NCBI GenBank assembly: GCA_035530195.1 | Contig: DATKVG010000136.1 | Location: 1-48,473 of the forward strand | From: JAPLKX01 sp035530195 | GTDB lineage: Bacteria; Hydrogenedentota; Hydrogenedentia; Hydrogenedentales; SLHB01 | Length of the DNA: 48,473 nt | Direction of reading: 5' to 3' | Shown: positions 31,750 to 39,302 of the stretch, one piece after another | Numbering within the stretch: the stretch's first letter is position 1 | Layout: each line of letters starts with the position of its first letter | Program-made: the position numbers and the translations under genes | Notes under the pieces: generated by a model | Told to the model about the DNA's origin: nothing | Seen by the model: the letters and a program-made list of their open reading frames with translations, nothing else | The model's database searches: none

Positions 31750-33444
31750 ATGAAACACAGCCGCAGGCAGTTTTTGATGACGGCGGGCGCGGGCGCGCTG
31801 GCCATGACGGGTTGCACTACGTTTCGCAAACCGAGAGCACCGCGCAGGCCCAACATCCTGCTGATCATGTCCGACGACCAGGGGTACGGCGACATGTCGG
31901 CCCACGGCAACCCGTATCTCAAAACGCCCAACCTCGACCGGCTCCGCGGCGACGGCGTCCGGTTCGAGCGGTTTTACGTGTGCCCGGTGTGCACGCCGAC
32001 GCGGGCGTGCCTCATGACGGGCCGGTACAACTACCGGACGCGCGCCATCGACACCTACCTCGGCCGCGCTATGATGGACCCGAAAGAGGTCACCGCGGCC
32101 CAGTTGCTCGGCCGCGCGGGTTATCGCACGGGCATCTTCGGGAAGTGGCATCTCGGCGACAACTATCCCATGCGCGCCTGCGACAAAGGGTTCCAGGAAT
32201 CGCTCGTCCATCGCGGCGGCGGCCTCATGCAACCGTCCGACTGGCCCGGCAACACCTATTTCAACCCCACCCTCAGCCGCAACGGACAAGACTTCAAGTC
32301 CTCCGGCTACTGCACCGACGTGTTCACCGACGCCGCCATCGATTTCATTTCGCGGCGGTCGAGCGAGCCCTTCTTCTGCTATCTCCCCACAAACGCCCCG
32401 CACACGCCGCTCCAGATCGCCAACGAGTGGGCGGAACCGTACCGCGCCCTCGGCCTCGACGGAAACGTCGCCAAGGCCTACGGGATGGTGGCCAACCTCG
32501 ACTGGAACGTGGGCCGGATACTCGGCAAGATCAACCAACTCGGCATTGCCCGCGACACGCTCGTCATTTTCCTCACCGACAACGGGCCCCAGGCCTACGG
32601 CAGGGCGCCCGTCCGCTACAACGCCGGGATGCGCGGCACAAAAGGCACCGTGTACGAAGGCGGCATCCGGGTGCCGAGCTTCTGGCGTTGGCCCGGCACG
32701 CTCGACGCAGGGGGCCGTATCGACACCATGGCCGCCCACATCGACGTGCTGCCCACGCTGCTCGAGATCGCCGGCGTCCGCAACCCCGGCAACCGCGCGC
32801 GCGCAACGCGCGTTGACGGACGGAGCCTCGTGCCGCTGCTGATGCGCGACCCCACCCCGTGGCCGGACAGGTACTATTTCACGCAGTGGCACCGCGGCGA
32901 CGCGCCCGAACCGTTCCGGGCGTGCGCCGTCGTTTCGCAACAGTACAAGCTGGTCGACGGGAAAGAGTTGTACGACCTTGTCGACGACCCGTTCGAACAG
33001 CACGACATCGCCGCGGAGAAGCCAAACGTCGTCGCCGAGATGCGCCGCGCCTACGAGCGGTGGTTCGCCGACGTCAGCGCCACACGCGGCTACGACCCGC
33101 CCCGCATCCACATCGGCACGCCACACGAAAATCCCGTCGTACTCACCCGCCAAGACTGGCGCGGCGACGAAGGATGGGACGCCGGCCGCTCCGGCCATTG
33201 GCTGCTCCACGTCGCCACACCCGGCCCATACGACATCACACTCACGTTCAACCCGCTCGGAGAAGCCGGCAGCGTCGGCTTCCAACTCGGCGACGTGACG
33301 TTCGAGCAGAAAGTGGAGAAGGACGCCGCATCCTGCGCCTTCCAAAACGTCACCCTCAACCGCGGCCCAGCCCGGCTCGACACATGGCTCACCCGAGGCG
33401 GCAAGAAGGAAGGCGCGTACCAGATCTACGTCCAAAAACGCTGA
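31750..33444 (+). CDS. Type I sulfatase, Tat-exported lipoprotein-like
   Basis: 564 aa. Twin-arginine start HSRRQFLMTAGAGALAMTGC combines a Tat motif with a lipobox-like Cys22. Active-site C81-T-P-T-R85 (fGly motif CxPxR) is intact, followed by TGRYNYRTR; metal ligands SDDQGYGD (41-48) and FLTDNG are present, as is GKWHLG. Hydrolyses sulfate esters of sulfated polysaccharides outside the cytoplasm, but needs formylglycine-generating enzyme, which is not in the window. An appended C-terminal beta domain (~460-564) is not part of the core. AGGT before ATG 31750 is a modest ribosome site. Confidence 0.93.
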   Translation: MKHSRRQFLMTAGAGALAMTGCTTFRKPRAPRRPNILLIMSDDQGYGDMSAHGNPYLKTPNLDRLRGDGVRFERFYVCPVCTPTRACLMTGRYNYRTRAIDTYLGRAMMDPKEVTAAQLLGRAGYRTGIFGKWHLGDNYPMRACDKGFQESLVHRGGGLMQPSDWPGNTYFNPTLSRNGQDFKSSGYCTDVFTDAAIDFISRRSSEPFFCYLPTNAPHTPLQIANEWAEPYRALGLDGNVAKAYGMVANLDWNVGRILGKINQLGIARDTLVIFLTDNGPQAYGRAPVRYNAGMRGTKGTVYEGGIRVPSFWRWPGTLDAGGRIDTMAAHIDVLPTLLEIAGVRNPGNRARATRVDGRSLVPLLMRDPTPWPDRYYFTQWHRGDAPEPFRACAVVSQQYKLVDGKELYDLVDDPFEQHDIAAEKPNVVAEMRRAYERWFADVSATRGYDPPRIHIGTPHENPVVLTRQDWRGDEGWDAGRSGHWLLHVATPGPYDITLTFNPLGEAGSVGFQLGDVTFEQKVEKDAASCAFQNVTLNRGPARLDTWLTRGGKKEGAYQIYVQKR

Positions 33445-33942
33445 ACACATCCCAGCCAATCCGCCTTTCATTCCACCAACTCTCTCCATTTTATATAGCC
33501 AAGTTGGTGCACTTTTTGGCCGGTTTGCGAAGCGGATTAAATACAGAGTTTTGCGAAACAAGGGGGGATTGGTTGACAAAAAGGACCTGAATGGCTGCTA
33601 AAGATATGAAATTTGTTGGATTGAGGGGCCGTAGAGTTTCTTTGGGGGTTTTTCCTCTGCGCGCTTTGCGCCTCTGCGTTGGTCGATAGCTGAGGATGCC
33701 GATGATGGATTTCTGGTCATTTTCTTCAGCCTGAAAGGCTGTAATACTTCGGCTTGGGGCAACGCCCTGGAAAAAGAGTATTCCCCACGGTCCGCCCTGA
33801 AGGGGTAGCACACGTTTTGTTGCACCCATTCAGGGTGCTTCTGTTCTGCGCACCCGTTCCTGGGGCATTGCCCCAGGCTATTCTCTCAGGCCCCTTCAGG
33901 GCCGAAAAGCGGCAGCGAGTTGCCGCACTCCATACAGCCTCC
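33445..33942. other. Gene-free stretch with repeat debris
   Basis: About 500 nt between the sulfatase and SDR genes, noticeably more AT-rich than its surroundings in the first half. No ORF with family features. It holds a degenerate CCTCTGCGCGCTTTGCG-type repeat (33653-33678) and, from 33727, a run of short palindromes described separately. Confidence 0.6.
33727..33905. repeat. Array of short palindromes of CCTGAAGG/CCCC type
   Basis: Three clear inverted repeats in ~180 nt: CAGCCT-GAA-AGGCTG (33729-33743), CCTGGGGC-ATT-GCCCCAGG (33859-33877) and GGCCC-CTTCA-GGGCC (33889-33903), with partial matches (GGGCAACGCCC, CCTGAAGGGG, TTCAGGG) between. It reads as a mosaic of dispersed palindromic elements; there are no equal-length spacers and no CRISPR geometry. 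Confidence 0.6.
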
Positions 33943-34758
33943 TCAGGTTCGTGTCATCCGCATGATGTCGGTGGTGAGTTCGGCGGGGGTGCCGTTGGGT
34001 GTGCATTTGTATTGGTCGAAGTTGGTGTAGCCGATGGAGCGTAGGAATGGTTCGTCGATGAGGCATTTGCCGTTGGTTTCTTCGGGGTGTTGGAGGATCT
34101 CGAAGACGGAATCGGCGAGGATGTCGGCTTTTCGCCAGACGGATGGGTCGCCCATCTTGAAGTTGATGGTTGCAGCGGATTCGATGATGGTTTTCGGCCA
34201 GAGCGCGGTGGCGCAGATGCCGGTTCCGGCGAGTTCTTCGGCGAGGCCGATGGCCGTCATGCTCATTCCGTACTTGCTGATGAAGTAGGCGATGTGGCCG
34301 TGGAGGATGGTGAGGTCGATGGGCGGCGACATGAAGATGATGTGGCCGCAGGCCTGTTTGCGCATGGTGGGGAGGAAGGCCGAAGTGACAGCGAACGAGC
34401 CGCGGACGTTGACGTTCATGACGAGGTCAAACCGTTTCATGGGGGTGTCTTCGAGGTTTCGCCACCAGAGTGCGCCGGCGTTGTTGATGACGATGTCGAT
34501 GCGGCCGAATTTGTCGAGCGTGGCGGCGACGGCGCGGTCGATGCTGTCTTGTTCGACGAGGTTGCAGTATACGGCGAGTGCGGTTGCGCCGAAAGATCGC
34601 ATTTCGTCGGCTGCGCTTTCGATCGTGCCGGGCAGTTTGTCGTGCGGTTTGACGGACCTTGCGGCGACGACGATGTCGTAGCCTTCGCGGGCGAGTTTGA
34701 GCCCGCATGCTTTGCCGATGCCGCGTGTTGCGCCGGTGATGAAAGCGACTTTTCTCAT
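33943..34758 (-). CDS. HSDL2-like short-chain dehydrogenase
   Basis: 271 aa from ATG 34758 (GGAGG upstream). TGATRGIG (8-15) binds NAD(P), NNAG (92-95), S144, and Y158-xxx-K162 form the SDR triad. Conserved blocks LDTP(M)KR(F)DLVMNVN, MSPPIDL, SKYGMSM and ALWPKT match animal and bacterial HSDL2-type SDRs closely. The protein lacks the C-terminal SCP2 domain of vertebrate HSDL2. Substrate unknown; lipid or steroid-like ketones or alcohols are possible. It has a weak TTGAAA-N17-CAAACT upstream. Confidence 0.88.
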   Translation of the reverse strand: MRKVAFITGATRGIGKACGLKLAREGYDIVVAARSVKPHDKLPGTIESAADEMRSFGATALAVYCNLVEQDSIDRAVAATLDKFGRIDIVINNAGALWWRNLEDTPMKRFDLVMNVNVRGSFAVTSAFLPTMRKQACGHIIFMSPPIDLTILHGHIAYFISKYGMSMTAIGLAEELAGTGICATALWPKTIIESAATINFKMGDPSVWRKADILADSVFEILQHPEETNGKCLIDEPFLRSIGYTNFDQYKCTPNGTPAELTTDIMRMTRT

Positions 34759-34821
34759 TCGGGCCTCCTGGAGGGCAGTTTGGCAAGATGTGGGAGTTTT
34801 TTCAAGGATGAAGGACGAAGG

Positions 34822-34848
34822 ACAAATTACAAATTACAAATTACAAAA
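34822..34848 (+). repeat. 8-nt tandem repeat (AAATTACA)
   Basis: About three units of the octamer AAATTACA, non-coding. Its closeness to other tandem repeats suggests slippage or repeat-rich insertion rather than a regulatory array. Confidence 0.6.
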
Positions 34849-34870
34849 GCCGAAGGGCAAAGGATGGGGG

Positions 34871-34905
34871 ATCGGACGGATCGGACGGATCGGACGGATA
34901 AGAAC
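34871..34905 (+). repeat. 9-nt tandem repeat, copy 2 (ATCGGACGG)
   Basis: Three identical ATCGGACGG units and a terminal ATAAGAAC. Preceded by GGATGGGGG, which also precedes copy 3 (GGATGGGG at 46970). Same layout as copy 1 at 1989. Confidence 0.75.
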
Positions 34906-34978
34906 CCGCCGCCGCCACCGCCTGAACCCGACTTCAGCGAAGTCGGGCTACTACGGAGAAGTTGGGCTACGGCGTGGC
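34906..34978 (+). repeat. Direct repeat left of the MBL gene (GACTTC..GAAGTC family)
   Basis: CCGCCGCCGCCACCGCCTG, then CGACTTCAGCGAAGTCGG (a palindrome) and GCTACTACGGAGAAGTTGG. The right copy at 37081-37157 has the same order of parts in the same orientation. The palindrome GACTTC(N)3GAAGTC is exact in both. Confidence 0.75.
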
Positions 34979-35048
34979 AAGCCTAGCGGTCGCGCGGGAG
35001 CGCGACCCCACCGCATGACAACCGCATGACGGCCTTGGCGGGCGGGTG

Positions 35049-35057
35049 TGGTAGCAT
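35049..35057 (+). promoter_or_regulatory. Extended -10 promoter of the MBL gene
   Basis: TGGTAGCAT, the TGnTAnnnT pattern, 22 nt before the start codon, with GGAGGG (35067-35072) as the ribosome site. Confidence 0.45.
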
Positions 35058-35078
35058 GGCGGGAATGGAGGGCTCGAT

Positions 35079-37010
35079 ATGAGGCGGATGAACAGGCGGG
35101 CTTTTTTGCAGCGAACGGCTGCGGCGACAGGCGCGGGTATTGTGATATCGGCAGCGGCGGGGGCGGGGAGTGATGCGGCGGCGGTGAAGTTGTCGGGGCG
35201 CGTTTATGTGCTGCCGGGCGGGGTGAACACGGGCGTGTTGATGAGCGACGGCACGGCGCTGTTGTTCGACTGCTGCGATTCGGTTACGGGCGAGCGTCTG
35301 GCGGTGTTGGGCGCGGGGTCGGTCGAGATGATCTGTTGTACGCAGCACCGCCGGCCCAATATGGCAGGAGCGTACCGGTTTGTCGAGGCCGGCGCGAAAC
35401 TGGTTGTGCCGAACGGCGAACGTCATCTGTTCGAGGAAACGGACGCGTACTGGAACGACAGGAAAAACCGGTGGCACGTTTACCACAGCCAGCCAGGCCC
35501 GGAAGTGGCGGCTGCGCCGGTGAAGGTTGATCGCGAAGTTGGCGAGGGCGACGTGATCGAGTGGCGGGGGTATCGTATCCGGGTGCTCGATACGCCGGGC
35601 GCGACGGACGGTAGCGTGTCGTACGTGGTCGAGGACGGAGGCGAGATTATCGCGTTCTCGGGCGATGTCATTTTCGGCCACGGCCGAATCTATGAGCTGC
35701 ATTCGCTGCAAAAAGGCTTCGACACCATCGGCGACTACCACGGCTTTTTGGGGAACCGGCGCAAGCTGATCCCGAGCCTGCGCAAACTGGCGGAATCGGG
35801 TGCGACGTGCGTGGCGCCGTCGCACGGCGGGCCGGTCCGTGAGGTGAAATCGGCGACGCAGCTCGCGGAGCAGCGCCTTGATGCGTTGTGGCGCAATTAC
35901 ACGAGCATCTCTGCGTTGAACCACTACTTCCCGTCGGCGTTGAAGGACACGGCGGACGATCCAGCGCGGATGAAGCCGGGGGAAACGAGCGCGCCGCCGG
36001 ATTGGGTGCGGCGTGTGGCGTTCACGAGTTTCGCGGTCGTCTCTGAGACGGGTGCGGCGTTGCTGGTGGATTGCGGCCACGATTCGGTGGTCGCGAAACT
36101 GCAGGAATGGCTCAGAAACAAGACGATCAGTGCGGTAGAAGGCTGCTGGGTGACGCATTACCACGACGACCACGTCGACAGCCTTCCCCGGTTCGCCAAT
36201 ACGTTTTCGAAGGCGCCCATTATGTGCGACGAACATATGGCGGACATCATCGAGCGGCCGCGTCGGTATTTCCTGCCGTGCATCAGCCCGTGCGGGGCGC
36301 CGGTCGGCAAGACGACAAAAGACGGCGAGTCCTGGCCATGGCATGAGTTCACGCTGACGGCGTTTCATTTCCCCGGGCAGACGCTGTATCACGGGGGGCT
36401 GCTGGTGGAAGGGCGGGGTGTGAAGGTCTTTTTTGCGGGCGATTCGGGCGCGCCGACGGGCCTCGATGATTACTGCGCGGGCAACCGGGTCTTTTTGGGC
36501 AAAGGGCAGGGGTCGCGCTACTGCCTCGACGTGTGGCGGCAACTGCGGCCCGACCACATCATCAACGAGCATCAGGATAAGGCGTTTTCGTTCACGTCCG
36601 AGCAGATCGATTACATGGACAGAGTGCTCGAGGACCGGGAGCGGCTGATAGGGCAACTGTGCCCGTGGAAGAACGCTAATTTTGCGCTCGATCCGTGGTG
36701 GGTGCGGACGTGGCCGTACGATCAGGAAGCGCTGCCGGGCAGCACGGTTCGGGTCGATGTGCAGTTCACCAATCACGCCGATGTACCTGCGCGGGCCGAG
36801 GTCGAACCGGTCGTGCCTCGAGGATGGCAGTGGGAAGACAGCGGCAACGCGGCGGCAGACGTTGCGGGCAAGGCGGACGGGGCAATCGCGATTGGGCTGA
36901 AGATCCCCGAAGACGCCGCGCCGGGCCGCTACACGATTCCTGTGCGGGTGACTTGGGATGGGGAATACCTGGGGCAGTACCGGCATGGGATTGTGGAGGT
37001 TGCGGGGTAA
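35079..37010 (+). CDS. Exported protein with two metallo-beta-lactamase-fold domains, the first metal-site degenerate
   Basis: 643 aa, ATG 35079 six nt after GGAGGG. Tat-type start MNRRAFLQRTAAATGAG, so folded export is likely. Domain 1 (~40-270) has an MBL layout, but the HxHxDH ligands are Q89, R91, P93 and N94 (TQHRRPN), so it cannot bind metal in the usual way. Domain 2 (~300-560) has intact THYHDDH (near 362), FHFPGQT and FAGDSG. A beta C-terminal domain (560-643) may assist export or binding. The pairing looks like a duplication with one half demoted. Substrate unknown. Direct repeats bracket the gene (34906 and 37081). Confidence 0.85.
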   Translation: MRRMNRRAFLQRTAAATGAGIVISAAAGAGSDAAAVKLSGRVYVLPGGVNTGVLMSDGTALLFDCCDSVTGERLAVLGAGSVEMICCTQHRRPNMAGAYRFVEAGAKLVVPNGERHLFEETDAYWNDRKNRWHVYHSQPGPEVAAAPVKVDREVGEGDVIEWRGYRIRVLDTPGATDGSVSYVVEDGGEIIAFSGDVIFGHGRIYELHSLQKGFDTIGDYHGFLGNRRKLIPSLRKLAESGATCVAPSHGGPVREVKSATQLAEQRLDALWRNYTSISALNHYFPSALKDTADDPARMKPGETSAPPDWVRRVAFTSFAVVSETGAALLVDCGHDSVVAKLQEWLRNKTISAVEGCWVTHYHDDHVDSLPRFANTFSKAPIMCDEHMADIIERPRRYFLPCISPCGAPVGKTTKDGESWPWHEFTLTAFHFPGQTLYHGGLLVEGRGVKVFFAGDSGAPTGLDDYCAGNRVFLGKGQGSRYCLDVWRQLRPDHIINEHQDKAFSFTSEQIDYMDRVLEDRERLIGQLCPWKNANFALDPWWVRTWPYDQEALPGSTVRVDVQFTNHADVPARAEVEPVVPRGWQWEDSGNAAADVAGKADGAIAIGLKIPEDAAPGRYTIPVRVTWDGEYLGQYRHGIVEVAG

Positions 37011-37017
37011 ATGCGGA

Positions 37018-37047
37018 ATTGCAGATTGTCGATTGCCGATTGTTGAT
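37018..37047 (-). repeat. Degenerate relative of the AATCGTC repeat
   Basis: Minus strand repeats of CAATC / CAATCGGCAATCGACAATC, degenerate with variable spacing, similar to the coding repeat at 11324. Located just after the MBL stop. Confidence 0.5.
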
Positions 37048-37080
37048 TGGAAGAGATGAGCACAAGCATTGACCGGGTGC

Positions 37081-37157
37081 GCCGCCACCACCACCGCCTG
37101 CCGCGACTTCGGCGAAGTCGGGCTACTTCGGCGAAGTTGGCCTCGGGAAAGTTGGGC
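37081..37157 (+). repeat. Direct repeat right of the MBL gene (GACTTC..GAAGTC family)
   Basis: Same parts in the same order as 34906: CCGCCACC...ACCGCCTG, CGACTTCGGCGAAGTCGG, GCTACTTCGGCGAAGTTGG. About 2.2 kb from the left copy. Confidence 0.75.
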
Positions 37158-37163
37158 GATTAA

Positions 37164-37189
37164 TGCAGGCAGGACGCCCGCACCACAAT
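37164..37189 (-). repeat. 26-nt hairpin element of the second family, copy 2
   Basis: Minus strand ATTGTGG then TGCGGGC-GTCCT-GCCTGCA. Relative to copy 1 (14842) one arm base gives a G.T pair, and the loop differs. It begins 12 nt after the stop of the minus-strand gene. Confidence 0.7.
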
Positions 37190-37201
37190 TTGCAGTGCAG
37201 C

Positions 37202-39184
37202 TTATAGCTCGGGGAACCAGCGTTTGAGGAACTCGGGCATTGGGCCGTTGTAGGTGGCGTTCTTGATGTTCATCCAGGTGCGCTGGTCGCCGACGGAGTA
37301 GTAGACGCGGGTTTTGCCGGCGAATTCGATGAGGTCGGGATCGGAAGCGTCGATACCTTCGTCGAGATTGTTGGCGGTGAGGACGGGATTCATGGGGCTG
37401 AGGTCCCATTTGGCGAGGTCGGTCGAGCGTGCGATGAACGTTTCGAAAAACCAGCGCGGGGTCCTGTGCTCGGTATAGAGGAGGTAGTAGAAGCCGTCGG
37501 CGTAGCGGATGGCGGGGCATGCGGTGTATCGGTCTTTGCCAAACAGTGCGTCGGGCAGTTTGGTCCAGTTCATCAGGTCGGCCGATTTGGCGAACTTGAC
37601 CGTGAACGCGGGATAGGCGGGATCGTTGGTTTCGTAGGCCATGACGTAGCCGTCAGGCGCGGCGCAGACGGAACTGTTGAACAGATGCTCGGCGGGATCC
37701 TGGACGATGGCGATTTTTTGCTCCCAGTTCTCGAGGTCTGAGGATTTGAAGACGGTGACATCGTTCCAATTGTCGTTTTCGAACCGGGATGCGAACACGT
37801 AGAGCGCGTCGTTGGCGGTGACCGCGCAGGCGAGGCTGTGGCCTTCGCCGAGCCGCGCGAGTTGCTCGCCGGACTGTGCGTCGCGCAGTTCCATCCAGTA
37901 ATCGCTCGAGGTGCCGCCGGTGGCGGGCCGCACGCACGTGAGCAGGCACTCGCGGTCCTGCCAGACAACCGGCGAGACCTCGCACATGTCTTTTTGAATG
38001 AGGGTATCGCCGGTCAACACGGGCCTGGCCGGTCCCGCGCCGGGGAGTTGGCCGGTCGAGAACTCGGCGATAGAATCGAACACGTCGACGGGCCATGCAC
38101 CGAGCCGCAGCATGCCTTTCGGCACGTCCTGCGTATGCTGGACATACGCCTGGACGTTGCCCTTGACGGAGTAACCGATGTCGCCGGCGGAATCTTTGTC
38201 GACACGGACGCCAAACACTTTGTAGCCCATTAGGGTGGAGTCTTCGAAATCGACGTGGAGGTACTTGCCGTTCTGCACGCTCTGCACGATGCCGTCGGTG
38301 GGCGTGCCGGCGGGTTGCGAGAAGTTGAGTGTGACAAGCCGGCAGCGGTTGACTTTGACGCGCGTGTAGGTGTGGAAGCCGAAGTTGCTGCCTTTGAGCG
38401 CGCACTGCGGGCTGACCATGGTGCAGTCTTCGAACACGACGTCGTGGCGCTCGGGCATCTGCGGGTTTTCGACTCTGACGTAGGCGCCGGCCGTGTCGCC
38501 CCACCAGTCGAGCGCCCACAGGGTGCATCGGCGGAACGTGATGGGCTCGTCGTACCTCGACAGGCAGTTGCCCACGCCGCCGCCGAACGCGCGGCCGATG
38601 CCGGTACAGTCTTCGACGAGTATGGTGAACGGCTCGACCCGGTTCGTGGTGTCCCAGAACAGGGCGCCGTCGCCGCCGGTGGCGTAGAGGTTTCTGAGGA
38701 TCCACCGGTCCCATACGATGGCGGAAAACGTCTGCGCGGTGTGCTCTTTCGACCATCCCTGTTTGTACGCGCGGATGTTTCCCCACCAGTCGTAGCTTTT
38801 CATGCCCTTGTCGGGATCGCCGGAGTCGAGGACGACGCGGCCGGATGTGCCGGAGCCGTACCTGCCCTCGACGTCGCCGATCAGGAGGTTGTACGAGCCG
38901 GCGGCGGCCGGGTGCGCCACCGAGAGGTTGGCTTCCATGTAGGTGTCCGGCCGGATGACGACGGTGTGGCCGCCGAGCGCGTCGGGAATGGCATCGAGCG
39001 CTTTCTGCACCGTGGTGAAGGCAGTGGCCCACGACAGGCCGTCGGAGTTGTCGCCCAGTTTCGAGACATAGAAGGTCACGCCCTTGCGGCCGGTGTAGTC
39101 GTTGGCGGCGGGATCCCATGCGGCGGCCCAGCATGCGCCTTGAACGGCCGCCAGGATTGTCAAGACAAGCGTAATTCGTGCCAT
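37202..39184 (-). CDS. Exported beta-helix plus GH43/GH117-like propeller protein
   Basis: 660 aa from ATG 39184 (AAGGAG upstream; the longer open frame into the hairpin repeat is not used). Signal peptide MARITLVLTILAAVQGACWA. Residues ~25-330 form a parallel beta-helix as in pectate lyase or alginate lyase folds (GRKGVTFYVS, DALGGHTVVIRP, then repeated 20-22 residue turns with DCTMVSP, VNRCRLVTL). From ~360 a five-bladed propeller-like region: WQDRECLLTCV, ASRFENDNWNDVTVFKSSDL, YVMAYETNDP, YYLLYTEHRTPRW, SDPDLIEFAGKTRVYYS, like GH43/GH32/GH117 families. The combination suggests one chain with lyase-type binding and hydrolase parts; substrate unknown. Confidence 0.8.
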   Translation of the reverse strand: MARITLVLTILAAVQGACWAAAWDPAANDYTGRKGVTFYVSKLGDNSDGLSWATAFTTVQKALDAIPDALGGHTVVIRPDTYMEANLSVAHPAAAGSYNLLIGDVEGRYGSGTSGRVVLDSGDPDKGMKSYDWWGNIRAYKQGWSKEHTAQTFSAIVWDRWILRNLYATGGDGALFWDTTNRVEPFTILVEDCTGIGRAFGGGVGNCLSRYDEPITFRRCTLWALDWWGDTAGAYVRVENPQMPERHDVVFEDCTMVSPQCALKGSNFGFHTYTRVKVNRCRLVTLNFSQPAGTPTDGIVQSVQNGKYLHVDFEDSTLMGYKVFGVRVDKDSAGDIGYSVKGNVQAYVQHTQDVPKGMLRLGAWPVDVFDSIAEFSTGQLPGAGPARPVLTGDTLIQKDMCEVSPVVWQDRECLLTCVRPATGGTSSDYWMELRDAQSGEQLARLGEGHSLACAVTANDALYVFASRFENDNWNDVTVFKSSDLENWEQKIAIVQDPAEHLFNSSVCAAPDGYVMAYETNDPAYPAFTVKFAKSADLMNWTKLPDALFGKDRYTACPAIRYADGFYYLLYTEHRTPRWFFETFIARSTDLAKWDLSPMNPVLTANNLDEGIDASDPDLIEFAGKTRVYYSVGDQRTWMNIKNATYNGPMPEFLKRWFPEL

Positions 39185-39224
39185 CGCATTAATCTCCTTT
39201 TTCGCATGAGTATGGCCGCAGGCC

Positions 39225-39302
39225 GCAAAAAGCGGGGACAGGCACGCTTTTTTCAAACTGCCGAAAAAAACGAGCCAGTCCCCGTTTTTTGCCGTTTTTT
39301 GC
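39225..39302 (-). repeat. Hairpin element copy R4 with duplicated outer arm
   Basis: Minus strand full hairpin (39292-39225) with loop GGCAGTTT and arms starting GCAAAAAACGGGGACTGG. An extra arm start GCAAAAAACGG lies just before it (39302-39291). It begins directly after the stop of the minus-strand CoA-transferase gene. Confidence 0.88.

Larger units (their letters stand above)
34759..35078. other. Intergenic repeat cluster before the MBL gene
   Basis: 320 nt between divergent genes with no ORF. From the left: AAGGATGAAGGACGAAGG, an 8-nt period AAATTACA run (34822-34848), the 9-nt GGACGGATC array (34871-34905), the GACTTC..GAAGTC repeat (34906-34978), and the promoter of the MBL gene. Confidence 0.6.

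Noticed and set aside
34983..37520. Long minus-strand ORF (845 codons) opposite the MBL gene
   Set aside because: Arg/His/Pro-rich shadow frame of a GC-rich gene; no domain, and the plus strand has clear motifs, ribosome site and promoter.
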